From Rhizobium lentis (GTDB lineage Bacteria; Pseudomonadota; Alphaproteobacteria; Rhizobiales; Rhizobiaceae): a DNA stretch of 64,000 nucleotides. The notes under the pieces were generated by a model. It saw only the letters and a program-made list of their open reading frames with translations, was not told the DNA's origin and searched no databases. The position numbers were made by a program, and so were the translations under genes. The stretch lies in the NCBI RefSeq assembly GCF_014200175.1, contig NZ_JACHBD010000004.1, forward strand, positions 372,001 to 436,000, in the 5' to 3' direction. This document shows, one piece after another, positions 1 through 8,434 of the stretch; the first letter of the stretch is position 1; the number at the start of each line of letters is the position of its first letter.

Positions 1-353
1 CATCCAACGATGCTGCGGCAACATCGGAAGTCTCCCGCATCCTCCTCAATGGCGCTGCCGAAGGGCAAATTCCAGATGACGACAAGGCCTATCTTGCGAC
101 AATCGTCTCTGCGCGGACCGGTCTTTCCGAAGCCGATGCACGCACCCGGGTCGATACGGTGCTGAAACGTATCGAAGACGCCAAGGTGGCCACCCAGAAG
201 GCTGCCGACGAGGCACGAAAAGCCGCCTCGACTACGGCATTGCTTGGGTCCTTGTCGCTTCTGGTGGGCGCTTTCATAGCCGCTGCGGCCGCAGCTCTGG
301 GAGGGTCGCAACGCGACGCAGAGGAAGATCTCGTCGTCACTTCCCGCCTTTAA
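1..353 (+). CDS. C-terminal part of a membrane-anchored hypothetical protein
   Basis: The reading frame is open from the first complete codon at base 3, so the true start lies outside the window; about 116 residues are visible. The visible part is a hydrophilic, Ala/Glu/Asp-rich helical stretch followed by one strongly hydrophobic segment (about residues 80-100 of the fragment, rich in Ala, Leu and Gly), a GGSQRD motif, and an acidic tail ending in VTSRL. This resembles the tail of small membrane proteins of Rhizobiales with an inner-membrane helix near the C-terminus, but I cannot name the family. A GC-rich hairpin follows the stop codon. Function unknown. Confidence 0.6.
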   Translation, partial: SNDAAATSEVSRILLNGAAEGQIPDDDKAYLATIVSARTGLSEADARTRVDTVLKRIEDAKVATQKAADEARKAASTTALLGSLSLLVGAFIAAAAAALGGSQRDAEEDLVVTSRL

Positions 354-360
354 TTTAAGC

Positions 361-392
361 GGGGGCGCTGGCTTTGCTGCGCCCCTTATTTG
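361..392 (+). terminator. Rho-independent terminator after the first gene
   Basis: A 7-bp perfect stem GGGGCGC/GCGCCCC (362-368 with 379-385) is followed by TTATTTG. It starts 8 bases after the stop codon at 353, so it probably ends that transcript. Confidence 0.55.
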
Positions 393-540
393 AATACCTC
401 GGCTCTGCAATGAGCCTAGGAGTAAGAATACGCGTCACGCTAGAAGCGGCACAAGCCAATTTCAAAAATCGCGACATGCCTAGCAATGGAAACGAGTCCG
501 ATCTGCTCCATCTTCCCTCGTACGGGCTGTGGAGAGCCAT

Positions 541-900
541 ATGCGCTGGAGCTTTCGACTGATTTCCGACCTCGCCGTAGCATGGGCAGGGCATCGTGTG
601 CTTCTTGCCGCGCTGATCGCATTCACAGCTATATGGATCGCGGTGGGTTTGAGCTTTTCCTTCCCCCGGCAGTGGTTTTTGCTGACCAACATGGCGGGGA
701 CACTCATCACATTCTTCATCTTGCTACTAGTGCAGCATTCTCAAAATCGGGACATGAAGGCGCTCCATACCAAGCTCGACGAACTGATCCGATCAAGTGA
801 GGCAGGAAACCATTGGATCGCGGCGGAGAAGAAAGATGTCGACGAGATTGAAGGCATGCGGCAGAAGCATCAAGACCAAGTTTTACAGAAGCGAGCCTGA
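541..900 (+). CDS. Low-affinity iron permease-like small membrane protein
   Basis: A 119-residue protein. Two hydrophobic segments (about residues 18-38 and 47-68) are followed by the conserved block HSQNRDMKALHTKLDELI and a charged tail. This layout and motif are characteristic of the bacterial 'low affinity iron permease' family (PF04120 type), whose bacterial members are of uncertain function; iron transport has not been shown for such short proteins. The ATG at 541 is chosen because GGAGAG sits at 531-536; an in-frame GTG at 529 overlaps that ribosome site. The gene is convergent with a paralogue at 916-1323 that has the same motif. Inferred location: inner membrane. Confidence 0.75.
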   Translation: MRWSFRLISDLAVAWAGHRVLLAALIAFTAIWIAVGLSFSFPRQWFLLTNMAGTLITFFILLLVQHSQNRDMKALHTKLDELIRSSEAGNHWIAAEKKDVDEIEGMRQKHQDQVLQKRA

Positions 901-915
901 CGTAGTGCCGCGCAT

Positions 916-1323
916 TTAATCAGCTGTCGCCTCTATCGTAGATTTCTCGTCCGCCTTCTCTTCAACGCTTTCAGCCTTTTCTGCAAGCGCCTTGCTCATT
1001 TCTCTGAGCTCGCCCTCGTCCAGCTTCTCGATGCCGACAAATTTGTTGGCGGCTTGGCTCGTCAGAATGAGTTCGTCAAGCTTGGCCTGCAGAGCTTTTC
1101 CGTCTCGATTCTGGCTGTTCTGCAACACAAACACCATCAGGAACGTGATGATGGTGGTCGTGGTGTTAATCACAAGCTGCCACGTTTCGGAATAGTCGAA
1201 GTAAGGCCCGGAAATCGCCCAGAGGAGTACGAGCATCAGAGCTGCGACAAAGGTGAATGGCCTTCCCGACAGTTCGGCGACGGCGGTTGCGAAGGATGAG
1301 AAAAAGTTAGATTTGTTCGACAT
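916..1323 (-). CDS. Low-affinity iron permease-like small membrane protein (paralogue)
   Basis: A 135-residue protein with two membrane segments (about residues 20-40 and 50-72) and the family block NSQNRDGKALQAKLDELI, then a Glu/Ala/Lys-rich coiled tail that is longer than in the neighbour at 541-900. The ATG at 1323 has a GGGAG ribosome site just upstream; an in-frame start 11 codons earlier is less likely. An EcfG-like promoter (GGAAC-17 bp-GTT) ends 45 bases before the start codon, suggesting general-stress control. The two paralogues face each other with only 15 bases between their stop codons. Transport function is not proven for this family. Confidence 0.75.
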   Translation of the reverse strand: MSNKSNFFSSFATAVAELSGRPFTFVAALMLVLLWAISGPYFDYSETWQLVINTTTTIITFLMVFVLQNSQNRDGKALQAKLDELILTSQAANKFVGIEKLDEGELREMSKALAEKAESVEEKADEKSTIEATAD

Positions 1324-1367
1324 TCGAGAAGGCTCCCGCAGCGTCAATGCTGTCAATCGAGAACATC

Positions 1368-1392
1368 AACTCCAGATCCGGGCGGAAGTTCC
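1368..1392 (-). promoter_or_regulatory. EcfG (RpoE2)-type general stress promoter
   Basis: On the minus strand the sequence reads GGAAC (1392-1388), a 17-base spacer, then GTT (1370-1368). This matches the alphaproteobacterial EcfG consensus. It lies 45 bases before the ATG at 1323. Two other sites in the window (22773-22797, 63917-63941) have the same spacer and nearly the same distance to their start codons. Confidence 0.6.
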
Positions 1393-1472
1393 TCATGCTG
1401 ACGAGGTCGATCCGGACCGCATGCTCGATGCATGAGATTGCAGGTCAGAGGCGTTGGGTTCAACCTGATGAA

Positions 1473-1772
1473 TCAACGTTTCCGCGATTTGGCAACGGCC
1501 TGTTTCTGGTGGCTGAGGACCAGTTCGATCTGGACATCTTGTTGAAACTCCATCACCCGCTGGCCGACATCGCTCTCCGGCATTCCCGCGGCTAGAAGCT
1601 GATCGGCAAGCCTGCGGCACTCGGCCTTCCAGAATTCGATCGCCTCCGCGCCATGCCGGCGGCCGAGTTCCCGAGCGCAGCGCTCGACATTGGCAGTTCC
1701 GGTTGCGGAGGGAAAGGCAATAACCTTGCCTTCGTGAGAGGCGGCGGGGCGGCAGGTCGTTTCAGTGGCCAT
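1473..1772 (-). CDS. DUF6074 family protein
   Basis: A 99-residue soluble protein. The block GKVIAFPSA near residues 15-23, followed by ERCARELGRRHG and an FWKAECRRLADQL helix, is what I recognise as the DUF6074 family common in Rhizobiaceae chromosomes and plasmids. These proteins have no known role. Only helices are predicted by eye, with no signal peptide or membrane segment, and an Arg/Lys-rich C-terminus. It is a lone minus-strand gene upstream of, and divergent from, the glycerate kinase gene at 1966. Confidence 0.65.
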   Translation of the reverse strand: MATETTCRPAASHEGKVIAFPSATGTANVERCARELGRRHGAEAIEFWKAECRRLADQLLAAGMPESDVGQRVMEFQQDVQIELVLSHQKQAVAKSRKR

Positions 1773-1965
1773 CGAACACAGGTTTCCTTTGATCCTATAT
1801 GCTGTCTACGGGACGATGGTTAATGCTTTCTATTCGTTCGCCTCTTTCAATTGCAGACTCTGCGTCACTGCCGTCAGATCATCGCATCTTCGCCCTTGAC
1901 GCCGCCACGCCGATGCGCCGACAGTCTCCATCATAATCGACAGATTGAGGCAGCAGAGACCACCG

Positions 1966-3231
1966 ATGACGATAACCGCCCCCCGCGATTTCCTGAAAAG
2001 CCTGTTCGACGCGGCGGTTCGCGCGGCCGATCCGCTGACCGGCATCAAATCGCACCTGCCGGAGAAACCGAAAGGAAGAACTGTGGTGATTGGCGCCGGC
2101 AAGGGTGCGGCGCAAATGGCGCAGGCGCTCGAAAGCGCATGGGAGGGACCGATCGAGGGATTGGTGGTCACCCGATACGGCTATGGCTGCGAAACGCGCT
2201 TCATCGAGATCATCGAGGCAGCCCACCCGGTGCCCGACGCTGCGGGGTCTGCTGCCGCGAGACGGTTGATGGAAACGGTGAACCGGCTGACGGCAGACGA
2301 TCTCGTGATCGCGCTGATCTGCGGCGGCGGCTCGGCACTGCTGCCCGCCCCGCCGGGAGGATTGACGCTCAAGGACGAAATTGCGCTCAACGAAATGCTG
2401 CTTGCTTCGGGCGCGCCGATCTCGGCGATGAACGTCGTTCGAAAACATCTCTCCACTATCAAGGGCGGAAGGCTGGCGGCAGCGACGAAAGCGAGAGTCG
2501 TCAGCCTGATTGTTTCCGACATTCCGGGCGACAACCCAGCCCATGTCGCGTCCGGGCCGACGGTTCCTGATGATTCAACGCGGCACGAAGCGCTGGAGAT
2601 TATCAAGCAATATGGATTGCAGCTGCCGCGGGCCGCCCTTGATCATCTGAACTCGCCAAAGGCCGATGCGCCGCGGCCGGATGATCCGGTGTTTTCACGG
2701 CACGAGCACCACATCATTGCCTCGGCCGGCGTATCGCTGGAGGCTGCTGCCGCCCTGGCCAAATCGCAAGGGATCGAACCGGCGATCCTTTCGGATGCGA
2801 TCGAAGGTGAATCGCGCGATGTGGCGCTGGTGCATGCGGCAATCGCCCGCGAGGTGCTCGGCCGTAACAGGCCTTTTTCGAAGCCAGTCGTCATCCTGTC
2901 CGGCGGCGAGACGACGGTGACGCTGCGGGCGAAGGGCGGCAAGGGCGGACGAAACGGCGAATTCGCGCTCGCCATGGCGCTCGCGATCGACGGACAGCAG
3001 GGCATTCATGTCCTTGCCGCCGACACGGACGGCATCGACGGTTCGGAAGACAATGCCGGCGCCTTTGCCGATGGCGGCACGTTCAAGCGCCTTCGCGCCG
3101 CCGGTCTCGATGCGCGCCGACTGCTCGACGGCAATGACAGCTATTCGGGCTTTGCGGCCGTCGGCGATCTCTTCGAAACCGGCCCGACCGGAACCAACGT
3201 CAATGACTTCAGGGCTATCCTGATCGCATAA
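1966..3231 (+). CDS. ttuD: Glycerate 2-kinase (MOFRL family; TtuD/GckA type)
   Basis: A 421-residue cytoplasmic enzyme of the MOFRL glycerate kinase family, often annotated as hydroxypyruvate reductase TtuD, which phosphorylates D-glycerate. Recognisable features: the N-terminal domain with [16 protein letters not shown] (about residue 40), the glycine-rich [16 protein letters not shown] segment (about 118-133), [16 protein letters not shown], and the C-terminal MOFRL domain with SGGETTVT and [16 protein letters not shown]. Length is normal. The ATG at 1966 is preferred over an in-frame TTG at 1945, though no strong ribosome site is visible. It stands alone and is convergent with the epimerase gene at 3244. 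It would feed glycerate into lower glycolysis. Confidence 0.88.
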   Translation: MTITAPRDFLKSLFDAAVRAADPLTGIKSHLPEKPKGRTVVIGAGKGAAQMAQALESAWEGPIEGLVVTRYGYGCETRFIEIIEAAHPVPDAAGSAAARRLMETVNRLTADDLVIALICGGGSALLPAPPGGLTLKDEIALNEMLLASGAPISAMNVVRKHLSTIKGGRLAAATKARVVSLIVSDIPGDNPAHVASGPTVPDDSTRHEALEIIKQYGLQLPRAALDHLNSPKADAPRPDDPVFSRHEHHIIASAGVSLEAAAALAKSQGIEPAILSDAIEGESRDVALVHAAIAREVLGRNRPFSKPVVILSGGETTVTLRAKGGKGGRNGEFALAMALAIDGQQGIHVLAADTDGIDGSEDNAGAFADGGTFKRLRAAGLDARRLLDGNDSYSGFAAVGDLFETGPTGTNVNDFRAILIA

Positions 3232-3243
3232 GACCCGGCCGGA

Positions 3244-4197
3244 TCAGGTCTTGATCAGCCCCTTCCCGATCAACCAGCCGACCGATTCCTGCACCGCCTG
3301 CAGCGACGTATATCGCGGCGTGTAGCCGAGCAGGTGTGCGGCTTTGGCGATCGAGCAATTCGGACTGCGGGCGATATGCTCCCATGTCGCCTCCGCATCC
3401 TCGGCCGTCTGACCTACGGCCCAGGCGTCGAACGGCGCGAAGGTGAGGTTCGGCTCCCGCCCAAACCAGCGCGACATGGCTTCCGCATAACCGCGAAGGG
3501 TCAGCGCCTGCTCGGAAACCGCATGGAAACTCTCACCGATCGACGCGTTCCAGTGGGCAATTGCATCCATGAACATCGCCGCCACGTCATCGGCGTGGAC
3601 GTGATGAACGGTCTCCAACCCGAAATTGGGCAGGGCCAGGGTGTCTCCGCGGGCAAGGGTCGAGAAGACCTGCAGATTGAAATTGCCGGCCGGATTGAGC
3701 GGCGCCCATCCGGTGCCGACAATATGGCCGGGATGGATGATGGTTGCCGGGAAGCCTTGCAGCCTTGCCTGCTGCAGCAGATAGGTTTCGATCGCCGCCT
3801 TCTGGATACCATAGTCACCGAACGGGGACTTCGGGACTTCCTCGCGTGTCGGCACCGTCGTGGGGTAGCCGTGCGTCCAGATCGTGCCGGTGTGCAGGAA
3901 ATGGCCGACATGCCCGGCCAGGGCCGTCACCAGTTGCTCGGCACTTTCCAGCGTGAAGCAGATCATGTCGATGACGATATCGGCTTTCAATGCGCGTACC
4001 GCCTGGCCGAAAGCACCCGTCCGCTCCATGGCCGCCCTGTCGATCTGCCGCTGATCGACGAAGGCCCAGGCGCGGCTTGCCGTATAAGGCTTTGCCGCAC
4101 CGCGGCTAATGGTGACGACGTCGTGACCGGCCTCCACCAGACGGGGAACGAGATGGGTTCCGACATGGCCCGTCGCCCCGATGACCAACACCCGCAT
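3244..4197 (-). CDS. NAD(P)-dependent epimerase/dehydratase family protein
   Basis: A 317-residue extended-type short-chain dehydrogenase. The N-terminus MRVLVIGATGHVGTHLVPRL carries the GxxGxxG dinucleotide-binding motif. The active-site region YGIQKAAIE (around residue 130) supplies the YxxxK pair. Downstream residues are typical of sugar-nucleotide epimerases and reductases (HPGHIVGTGW). The substrate cannot be told from sequence. It starts with ATG at 4197, preceded by AGGAGG-like bases (revcomp of cgttcctcctta). It is divergent from nothing nearby: 97 bases separate it from the downstream end of the transglycosylase gene. Confidence 0.8.
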   Translation of the reverse strand: MRVLVIGATGHVGTHLVPRLVEAGHDVVTISRGAAKPYTASRAWAFVDQRQIDRAAMERTGAFGQAVRALKADIVIDMICFTLESAEQLVTALAGHVGHFLHTGTIWTHGYPTTVPTREEVPKSPFGDYGIQKAAIETYLLQQARLQGFPATIIHPGHIVGTGWAPLNPAGNFNLQVFSTLARGDTLALPNFGLETVHHVHADDVAAMFMDAIAHWNASIGESFHAVSEQALTLRGYAEAMSRWFGREPNLTFAPFDAWAVGQTAEDAEATWEHIARSPNCSIAKAAHLLGYTPRYTSLQAVQESVGWLIGKGLIKT

Positions 4198-4294
4198 TGT
4201 CGTTCCTCCTTAGCCGTGATCCCGCGAGACTATGCTGCTCCATCCGGCGATGCCGCAAGCGGACTTTTCGTCTCAGAATGCGGAAGCCGCCCTG

Positions 4295-5251
4295 CTATCG
4301 ATTTTTGAAGACAAGGCAGGTGCCGCCGTGCTTTCGGATCTGGTTACAGACATCGTTGGCTTCCACACGCGTCTGCCGAGCGATGCGGGCGACATAACGC
4401 GGGCGAAAGCCGAAGCTGCGGTCGCGCTGGCGCAGGATCAGCGGCTGTTCCGCATCCAACGGCGCGGGCAGATCTTGCAGGGCCTCCAGAAACAGACGCC
4501 GGGCAACCGCGACATCGGCGTTTGCCGCCAGTTGAACGCCCCACGGCGCCCAGTTGCCTTCCTGACGCCAGGGCGTGTCTTTCAACGTCCGCCTCTCGGC
4601 AAGCGCCACGCAGCCATCGAGAAAGGGCTTCTCCTTGTCGAGCGGGGCTGCCGCATTTTCCGGCGGATTATCCTTCCATTCCTCGACCGTATGGGCGGTG
4701 ATCGCCATCACATAGCCGCGCGTCTCGTGAGGTAATCTTCCTGACGTCAGATAAGCCGCAAGGCCGTTTTCGCCGGCATTATAGGCGGCGGCGGCAAGGC
4801 CGAGATTGCCGAAACGATTGCGCAATTCGTCGAGATATTGCGCCGATTTCCGCAGGGCTTCCAGCACCTGGTAGCTGTCTTCGAGACCGCGCAGTTTCGC
4901 CGTTCCGGGCATGAACTGCGCAATGCCCTGTGCTCCTTTGAAACTCACCGCGTCAGGACGAAAGGTGCTTTCGCGCCAGATGAGGCGGGCGAAATAAGCC
5001 GGCGGTAATTGATTGGCCTCGGCGAAATGCTCGATCGCAGCGCAGAGGTCGCGATTGAAACTGTCCTGGCGGATGCAGAGCGTCTCGCCTGATCCCGAGG
5101 CAGCAGGCCCGGAATAGAGGCAGGCCGGTGGCGCGTCGCTTCCTTCCGGTTGGGCCTTTGGCGTCTCCGCCGTGGAAAACAGGAAGCAGAGCGAAAGCAG
5201 GGCCTTCGCCAATCTCCTCCCCATGTCGGACTGACGTTTTCGCCCTATCAT
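4295..5251 (-). CDS. Lytic murein transglycosylase (SLT domain)
   Basis: Up to 318 residues. The SLT catalytic domain runs from about residue 70 to 190: LIWRESTFRP supplies the catalytic Glu, GAQGIAQFMPGTA the GxxQ motif, and AAAAYNAGENG the AYNAG motif. The N-terminus has a clear signal peptide (hydrophobic ALLSLCFLFSTAE), so it acts on periplasmic peptidoglycan. An alternative ATG at 5224 begins nearer the signal peptide (MGRRLAKALL) and may be the true start; neither has a strong ribosome site. The C-terminal 120 residues are not recognised, and may bind wall or partner proteins. Single gene. Confidence 0.85.
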   Translation of the reverse strand: MIGRKRQSDMGRRLAKALLSLCFLFSTAETPKAQPEGSDAPPACLYSGPAASGSGETLCIRQDSFNRDLCAAIEHFAEANQLPPAYFARLIWRESTFRPDAVSFKGAQGIAQFMPGTAKLRGLEDSYQVLEALRKSAQYLDELRNRFGNLGLAAAAYNAGENGLAAYLTSGRLPHETRGYVMAITAHTVEEWKDNPPENAAAPLDKEKPFLDGCVALAERRTLKDTPWRQEGNWAPWGVQLAANADVAVARRLFLEALQDLPAPLDAEQPLILRQRDRSFGFRPRYVARIARQTRVEANDVCNQIRKHGGTCLVFKNR

Positions 5252-5344
5252 CGGATCTCGGCAGGTTCGACTTCCATCGCGACGCTGACCCTAGATAACA
5301 TCAATCGAGGCGTGAAGCTTCCCCATTTTCCGCAATGCCGGCAT

Positions 5345-5380
5345 GAAAAAAGCCGCCGGACCATATGGCCGCGGCGGCTT
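5345..5380 (-). terminator. Rho-independent terminator of the peroxiredoxin gene
   Basis: On the minus strand a 9-bp stem (AAGCCGCCG/CGGCGGCTT; 5372-5380 with 5350-5358) is followed by a run of six T residues. It lies 27 bases beyond the peroxiredoxin stop. Confidence 0.75.
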
Positions 5381-5406
5381 GCAGACAGCTTGAATAAAAA
5401 CAGCCA

Positions 5407-6066
5407 TCAGGCTGTCGGCTGCTTCGTCTTCCTGAGATAGGGCAGAACCGTATCGAAGGAGCCGAAGCGCGTGATCGCGTCTTCGTTGGACACTGCCGCG
5501 GTGATGATGACATCCTCGCCCTGATTCCAGTTTGCCGGCGTCGCCACCTGGTGCTTTGCCGTCAGCTGGATGGAATCGATCGCGCGCAGGATCTCGTTGA
5601 AATTGCGGCCGGTCGTCATCGGATAGGTCAGGATCAGCTTGATCTTCTTATCCGGGCCGATGATGAAGACCGAACGCACCGTCGCATTGTCGGCGGGCGT
5701 ACGGCCTTCAGAGCTCTCGCCGGCGCCGGCCGGCAGCATGTCGTAGAGCTTGGCGACCTTGAGGTCCTTGTCGCCGATCAGCGGATAATCGACGTCGAAG
5801 CCGGTCGCGGTCTTGATGTCGCCCTTCCACTTGGCATGGCTTTCGACCGGATCGACCGAGATGCCGATGATCTTGACGCCGCGCTTGGCAAATTCGCCTG
5901 CGAGGCCTGCCATGACGCCGAGCTCGGTCGTGCAGACAGGCGTGAAATTCTTCGGGTGCGAGAACAGAACGGCCCAGCCGTTGCCGATCCAGTCATGGAA
6001 GCTGACCGGTCCCTGCGTGGTGTCGGCAGTAAAGTCCGGAGCGATGTCGTTGATACGTAAGCTCAT
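5407..6066 (-). CDS. 1-Cys peroxiredoxin (Prx6 type)
   Basis: A 219-residue thiol peroxidase that reduces hydrogen peroxide and organic peroxides. The peroxidatic cysteine is Cys45 in FTPVCTTELG. The following IGISVDPVESHAKWKGDI and the long C-terminal half (dimerisation region with YPMTTGRNFNEILRAIDS) are diagnostic of the Prx6/1-Cys subgroup rather than the shorter 2-Cys AhpC. No resolving cysteine is evident. It starts at ATG 6066 with GGAGGG close upstream (revcomp of ccctcc). The gene is monocistronic, with a strong terminator after it and a 392-base upstream gap holding its promoter. Confidence 0.92.
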   Translation of the reverse strand: MSLRINDIAPDFTADTTQGPVSFHDWIGNGWAVLFSHPKNFTPVCTTELGVMAGLAGEFAKRGVKIIGISVDPVESHAKWKGDIKTATGFDVDYPLIGDKDLKVAKLYDMLPAGAGESSEGRTPADNATVRSVFIIGPDKKIKLILTYPMTTGRNFNEILRAIDSIQLTAKHQVATPANWNQGEDVIITAAVSNEDAITRFGSFDTVLPYLRKTKQPTA

Positions 6067-6458
6067 GGTCGGCCCTCCAAAGCCGTTGTTGGATTTCGTG
6101 TTGGATTTCGTTATCTCAAATGGCGGTCATGGGAACTGCCTGCCGCAGTCGTGATAAAATTACGATCGCCAAAGACGCATCAGCTGCGAGCAAAAAACTC
6201 CCCCGATCCCAAGGTTTTCGCTGCATTTCTTTAAAGTATATAGCACGAGAACCAAAGGCATGCTCTTTCGATTTGCAGCCTGCGCCGGCATTTATTTTTC
6301 CCGGCAGGCTGGCGCGATGAAGAGACCACGGCGGCAAATATCGATCCTGCACAAGCCACTGAACGCGCGGGCGGGGCAGCGTCCTTTACATCGTTGAACG
6401 GACCGTCGGCTGTAGGAGACTTTGACGACGCGCAAACAATTGCCGAGGGGCGACACAA
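6067..6458. other. Intergenic region upstream of the peroxiredoxin gene
   Basis: There are 392 bases between the peroxiredoxin start and the end of the sugar permease gene. Short open frames on both strands have no ribosome sites or recognisable protein features. It presumably contains the peroxiredoxin promoter and the end of the ABC operon transcript. I saw no GGAAC-type stress promoter and no clear operator. Confidence 0.4.
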
Positions 6459-7442
6459 TCAGGCCAACTTCTGACGACCGTAGAGCAGAAGCATGCCGAT
6501 GATGACGGCGCCGTAGATGAGCTGACGGCCAGCCTCTTCGATCTGCATCACCGAAAGGATCGATTGGAGGAGCGTGATCAGGATGACCCCTGCCACGGTT
6601 CCGAGGTAGGAACCCTTGCCGCCGAGCACATGCGTACCGCCGAGGACCACGGCAGCAATCGAGGGCAGGAGATAGGCATCCCCCATCGATTGCGACGCCT
6701 TTGACGCATAGCCTGCCAGCAGGACGCCACCGAGTGCGCTCAGCCCGCCTGACATGACGAAGGCCAGCAAGGTGATGCACCGGGTGTCGATGCCGGACAG
6801 ATAGGCGGCGCGCTCTCGGTTTCCGATGGCGTAGAGCGACCGCCCAAAGGTCGTGCGCGTCAAAACGAAGACGGCGACCAGACCGACGGCCAGCCAGACG
6901 AGAACACCGTTCGGAAGGCCGGAAATAGTATAGCCGGTGGCCAGGAACCGCATGGCCGATGAGGCCGAGTCTTGTGGAGAAAAGCCGCCGGTATAGACGA
7001 CCATAAGACCTTGAGCGACCGCGTTGGTCGCCAGCGTGATGATCATTGAGGGAATACGGAGATAGCCGACCGCCAAACCGTTAACCAGACCGATCGCGGC
7101 GCCGCACAGGATGCCGAACGGGATGGCCAGAACCGAGCCTGCCGTGCCGTAAGCGGTCGCAGCGCAGGCCATCATCGCGCCTGTCGTTACGACCCACGGC
7201 ACTGACAGGTCGATCTGGCCGAGCAGGATGACGGCCATCATGCCGGTGGCAATGACGCCGAGGAATGAGGCCACCTTCAACTGCTGCAACAGATAATCAG
7301 GCGAGAGGAAATTCGGCGAATAGATCGATCCTGCGAGCAGGAGCAGGATAATGCAGCCGAAGGCAGTAGCCACCGCCGGATCGACGCCGCGCAGGCGGGC
7401 AGGCACTCGAAGCTGGCGCATGGAGGACGCTTCCTCGCTCAT
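6459..7442 (-). CDS. Sugar ABC transporter permease (RbsC/CUT2 type), second permease
   Basis: A 327-residue inner-membrane permease with about eight to ten hydrophobic segments. It carries the BPD_transp_2 signatures seen in RbsC-like proteins: VILLGQIDLSVPW near residue 85, RTTFGRSLYAIGNRERAAYLSGI, and the C-terminal SIAAVVLGGTHVLGGKGS. The start ATG at 7442 overlaps the upstream permease stop in an ATGA, so the two are translationally coupled. It is the last gene of a four-gene operon (binding protein, ATPase, permease, permease). Two different permeases imply a heterodimeric channel. Substrate unknown, probably a pentose, polyol or similar sugar. Confidence 0.88.
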   Translation of the reverse strand: MSEEASSMRQLRVPARLRGVDPAVATAFGCIILLLLAGSIYSPNFLSPDYLLQQLKVASFLGVIATGMMAVILLGQIDLSVPWVVTTGAMMACAATAYGTAGSVLAIPFGILCGAAIGLVNGLAVGYLRIPSMIITLATNAVAQGLMVVYTGGFSPQDSASSAMRFLATGYTISGLPNGVLVWLAVGLVAVFVLTRTTFGRSLYAIGNRERAAYLSGIDTRCITLLAFVMSGGLSALGGVLLAGYASKASQSMGDAYLLPSIAAVVLGGTHVLGGKGSYLGTVAGVILITLLQSILSVMQIEEAGRQLIYGAVIIGMLLLYGRQKLA

Positions 7443-8434
7443 TGAAACCACTCCAGCCGATTGCGAACCCGTACAAGCCCGATGCAGCCGATGCTGATCG
7501 CCAGCATCAAAACCACGCCCTGGAACAGCGGCTGCCAAAGCGGATCGAAATCGAAGACGAACAGCAAGTCGCCGATCGTCCGAAATGCCAGGGCGCCGAA
7601 GACGGCGCCGACGGCGCTTCCCTTGCCCCCCGCAAGGGACACGCCGCCGAGCACCACCGCCGCGATCGAGTAGAGGGTGTAGGCGTTGCCGCTGGCAAGT
7701 GCCGCCTCGCCGGTATAGGAGAAAAACGTGAGATACAGACCGCCAATCGCCGAAAGCAATCCCGCGAGCGCATAGGCCGCGAATTTTGCCAGCTTGACGG
7801 GCATTGCCGACATATAGGCAGCATTTTCGGCCGAGCCTACGGCGTAAGCCGCCCTGCCGATCGCCGAGCGGCTGAATGGCACCCAAATGACGATGATCGT
7901 GATTAGAAGCACGACAAAGCTGGCCGGAACGATCCCGAAAAGCTTGGATGTGAAAGCGTCGGCCAACTCCTCATTGACCGAGCCGCCGGGCGTTGGACGC
8001 AGCAGCAGCGCCAAACCGTAGAAGATCGCGCTGGTAGCGATGGTCGTGACGATCGGCTGCAGCCGGCCGAAGATGATAATGAGCCCATTCAACATGCCGC
8101 AGCCAAGCCCGGCAAGCAGCACGACGACGACACCCGCGCCCGTCTGCAGCGGCGTGCCGACGACCAGCCAGGAGGCGAGGCAATTGCACAGGACCAAAAC
8201 CATCCCGGCAGAGAGATCAATGCCGGCAGTAATGACGACAAGGCTTTGTGCCATCGCGACGAATGCTAGCAGCGTCGCCTTGTTAGAGGCAGTTTGCACG
8301 ACGTTGGGCGTGAACCCCGCCGGGTGATTTGAGACATAGAGGGCAAACATCGTGACGAAGAGGAGAGCGGCAAACAGCGTTCCCTTCTGCTGCGCATACC
8401 AGAATCGTCGTTCGCCGAGAACAAGTCTGTTCAT
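7439..8434 (-). CDS. Sugar ABC transporter permease (RbsC/CUT2 type), first permease
   Basis: A 331-residue polytopic membrane protein of the BPD_transp_2 family. Signature regions are VVITAGIDLSAGMVLVL (about residue 63), FSRSAIGRAAYAVGSAENAAYMS (EAA-like loop contacting the ATPase) and SIAAVVLGGVSLAGGKGSA. It overlaps the ATPase gene upstream by ATGA (8431-8434) and the second permease downstream by ATGA (7439-7442), so all three should be made in fixed ratio. It would form the membrane channel with its partner permease. Confidence 0.88.
   Translation of the reverse strand: MNRLVLGERRFWYAQQKGTLFAALLFVTMFALYVSNHPAGFTPNVVQTASNKATLLAFVAMAQSLVVITAGIDLSAGMVLVLCNCLASWLVVGTPLQTGAGVVVVLLAGLGCGMLNGLIIIFGRLQPIVTTIATSAIFYGLALLLRPTPGGSVNEELADAFTSKLFGIVPASFVVLLITIIVIWVPFSRSAIGRAAYAVGSAENAAYMSAMPVKLAKFAAYALAGLLSAIGGLYLTFFSYTGEAALASGNAYTLYSIAAVVLGGVSLAGGKGSAVGAVFGALAFRTIGDLLFVFDFDPLWQPLFQGVVLMLAISIGCIGLVRVRNRLEWFQ

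Noticed and set aside
374..562. Short plus-strand frame containing ANFKNRDM, similar to the QNRDM core of the next gene
   Set aside because: The match is only a few residues and the frame has no ribosome site or membrane helix; it may be chance.
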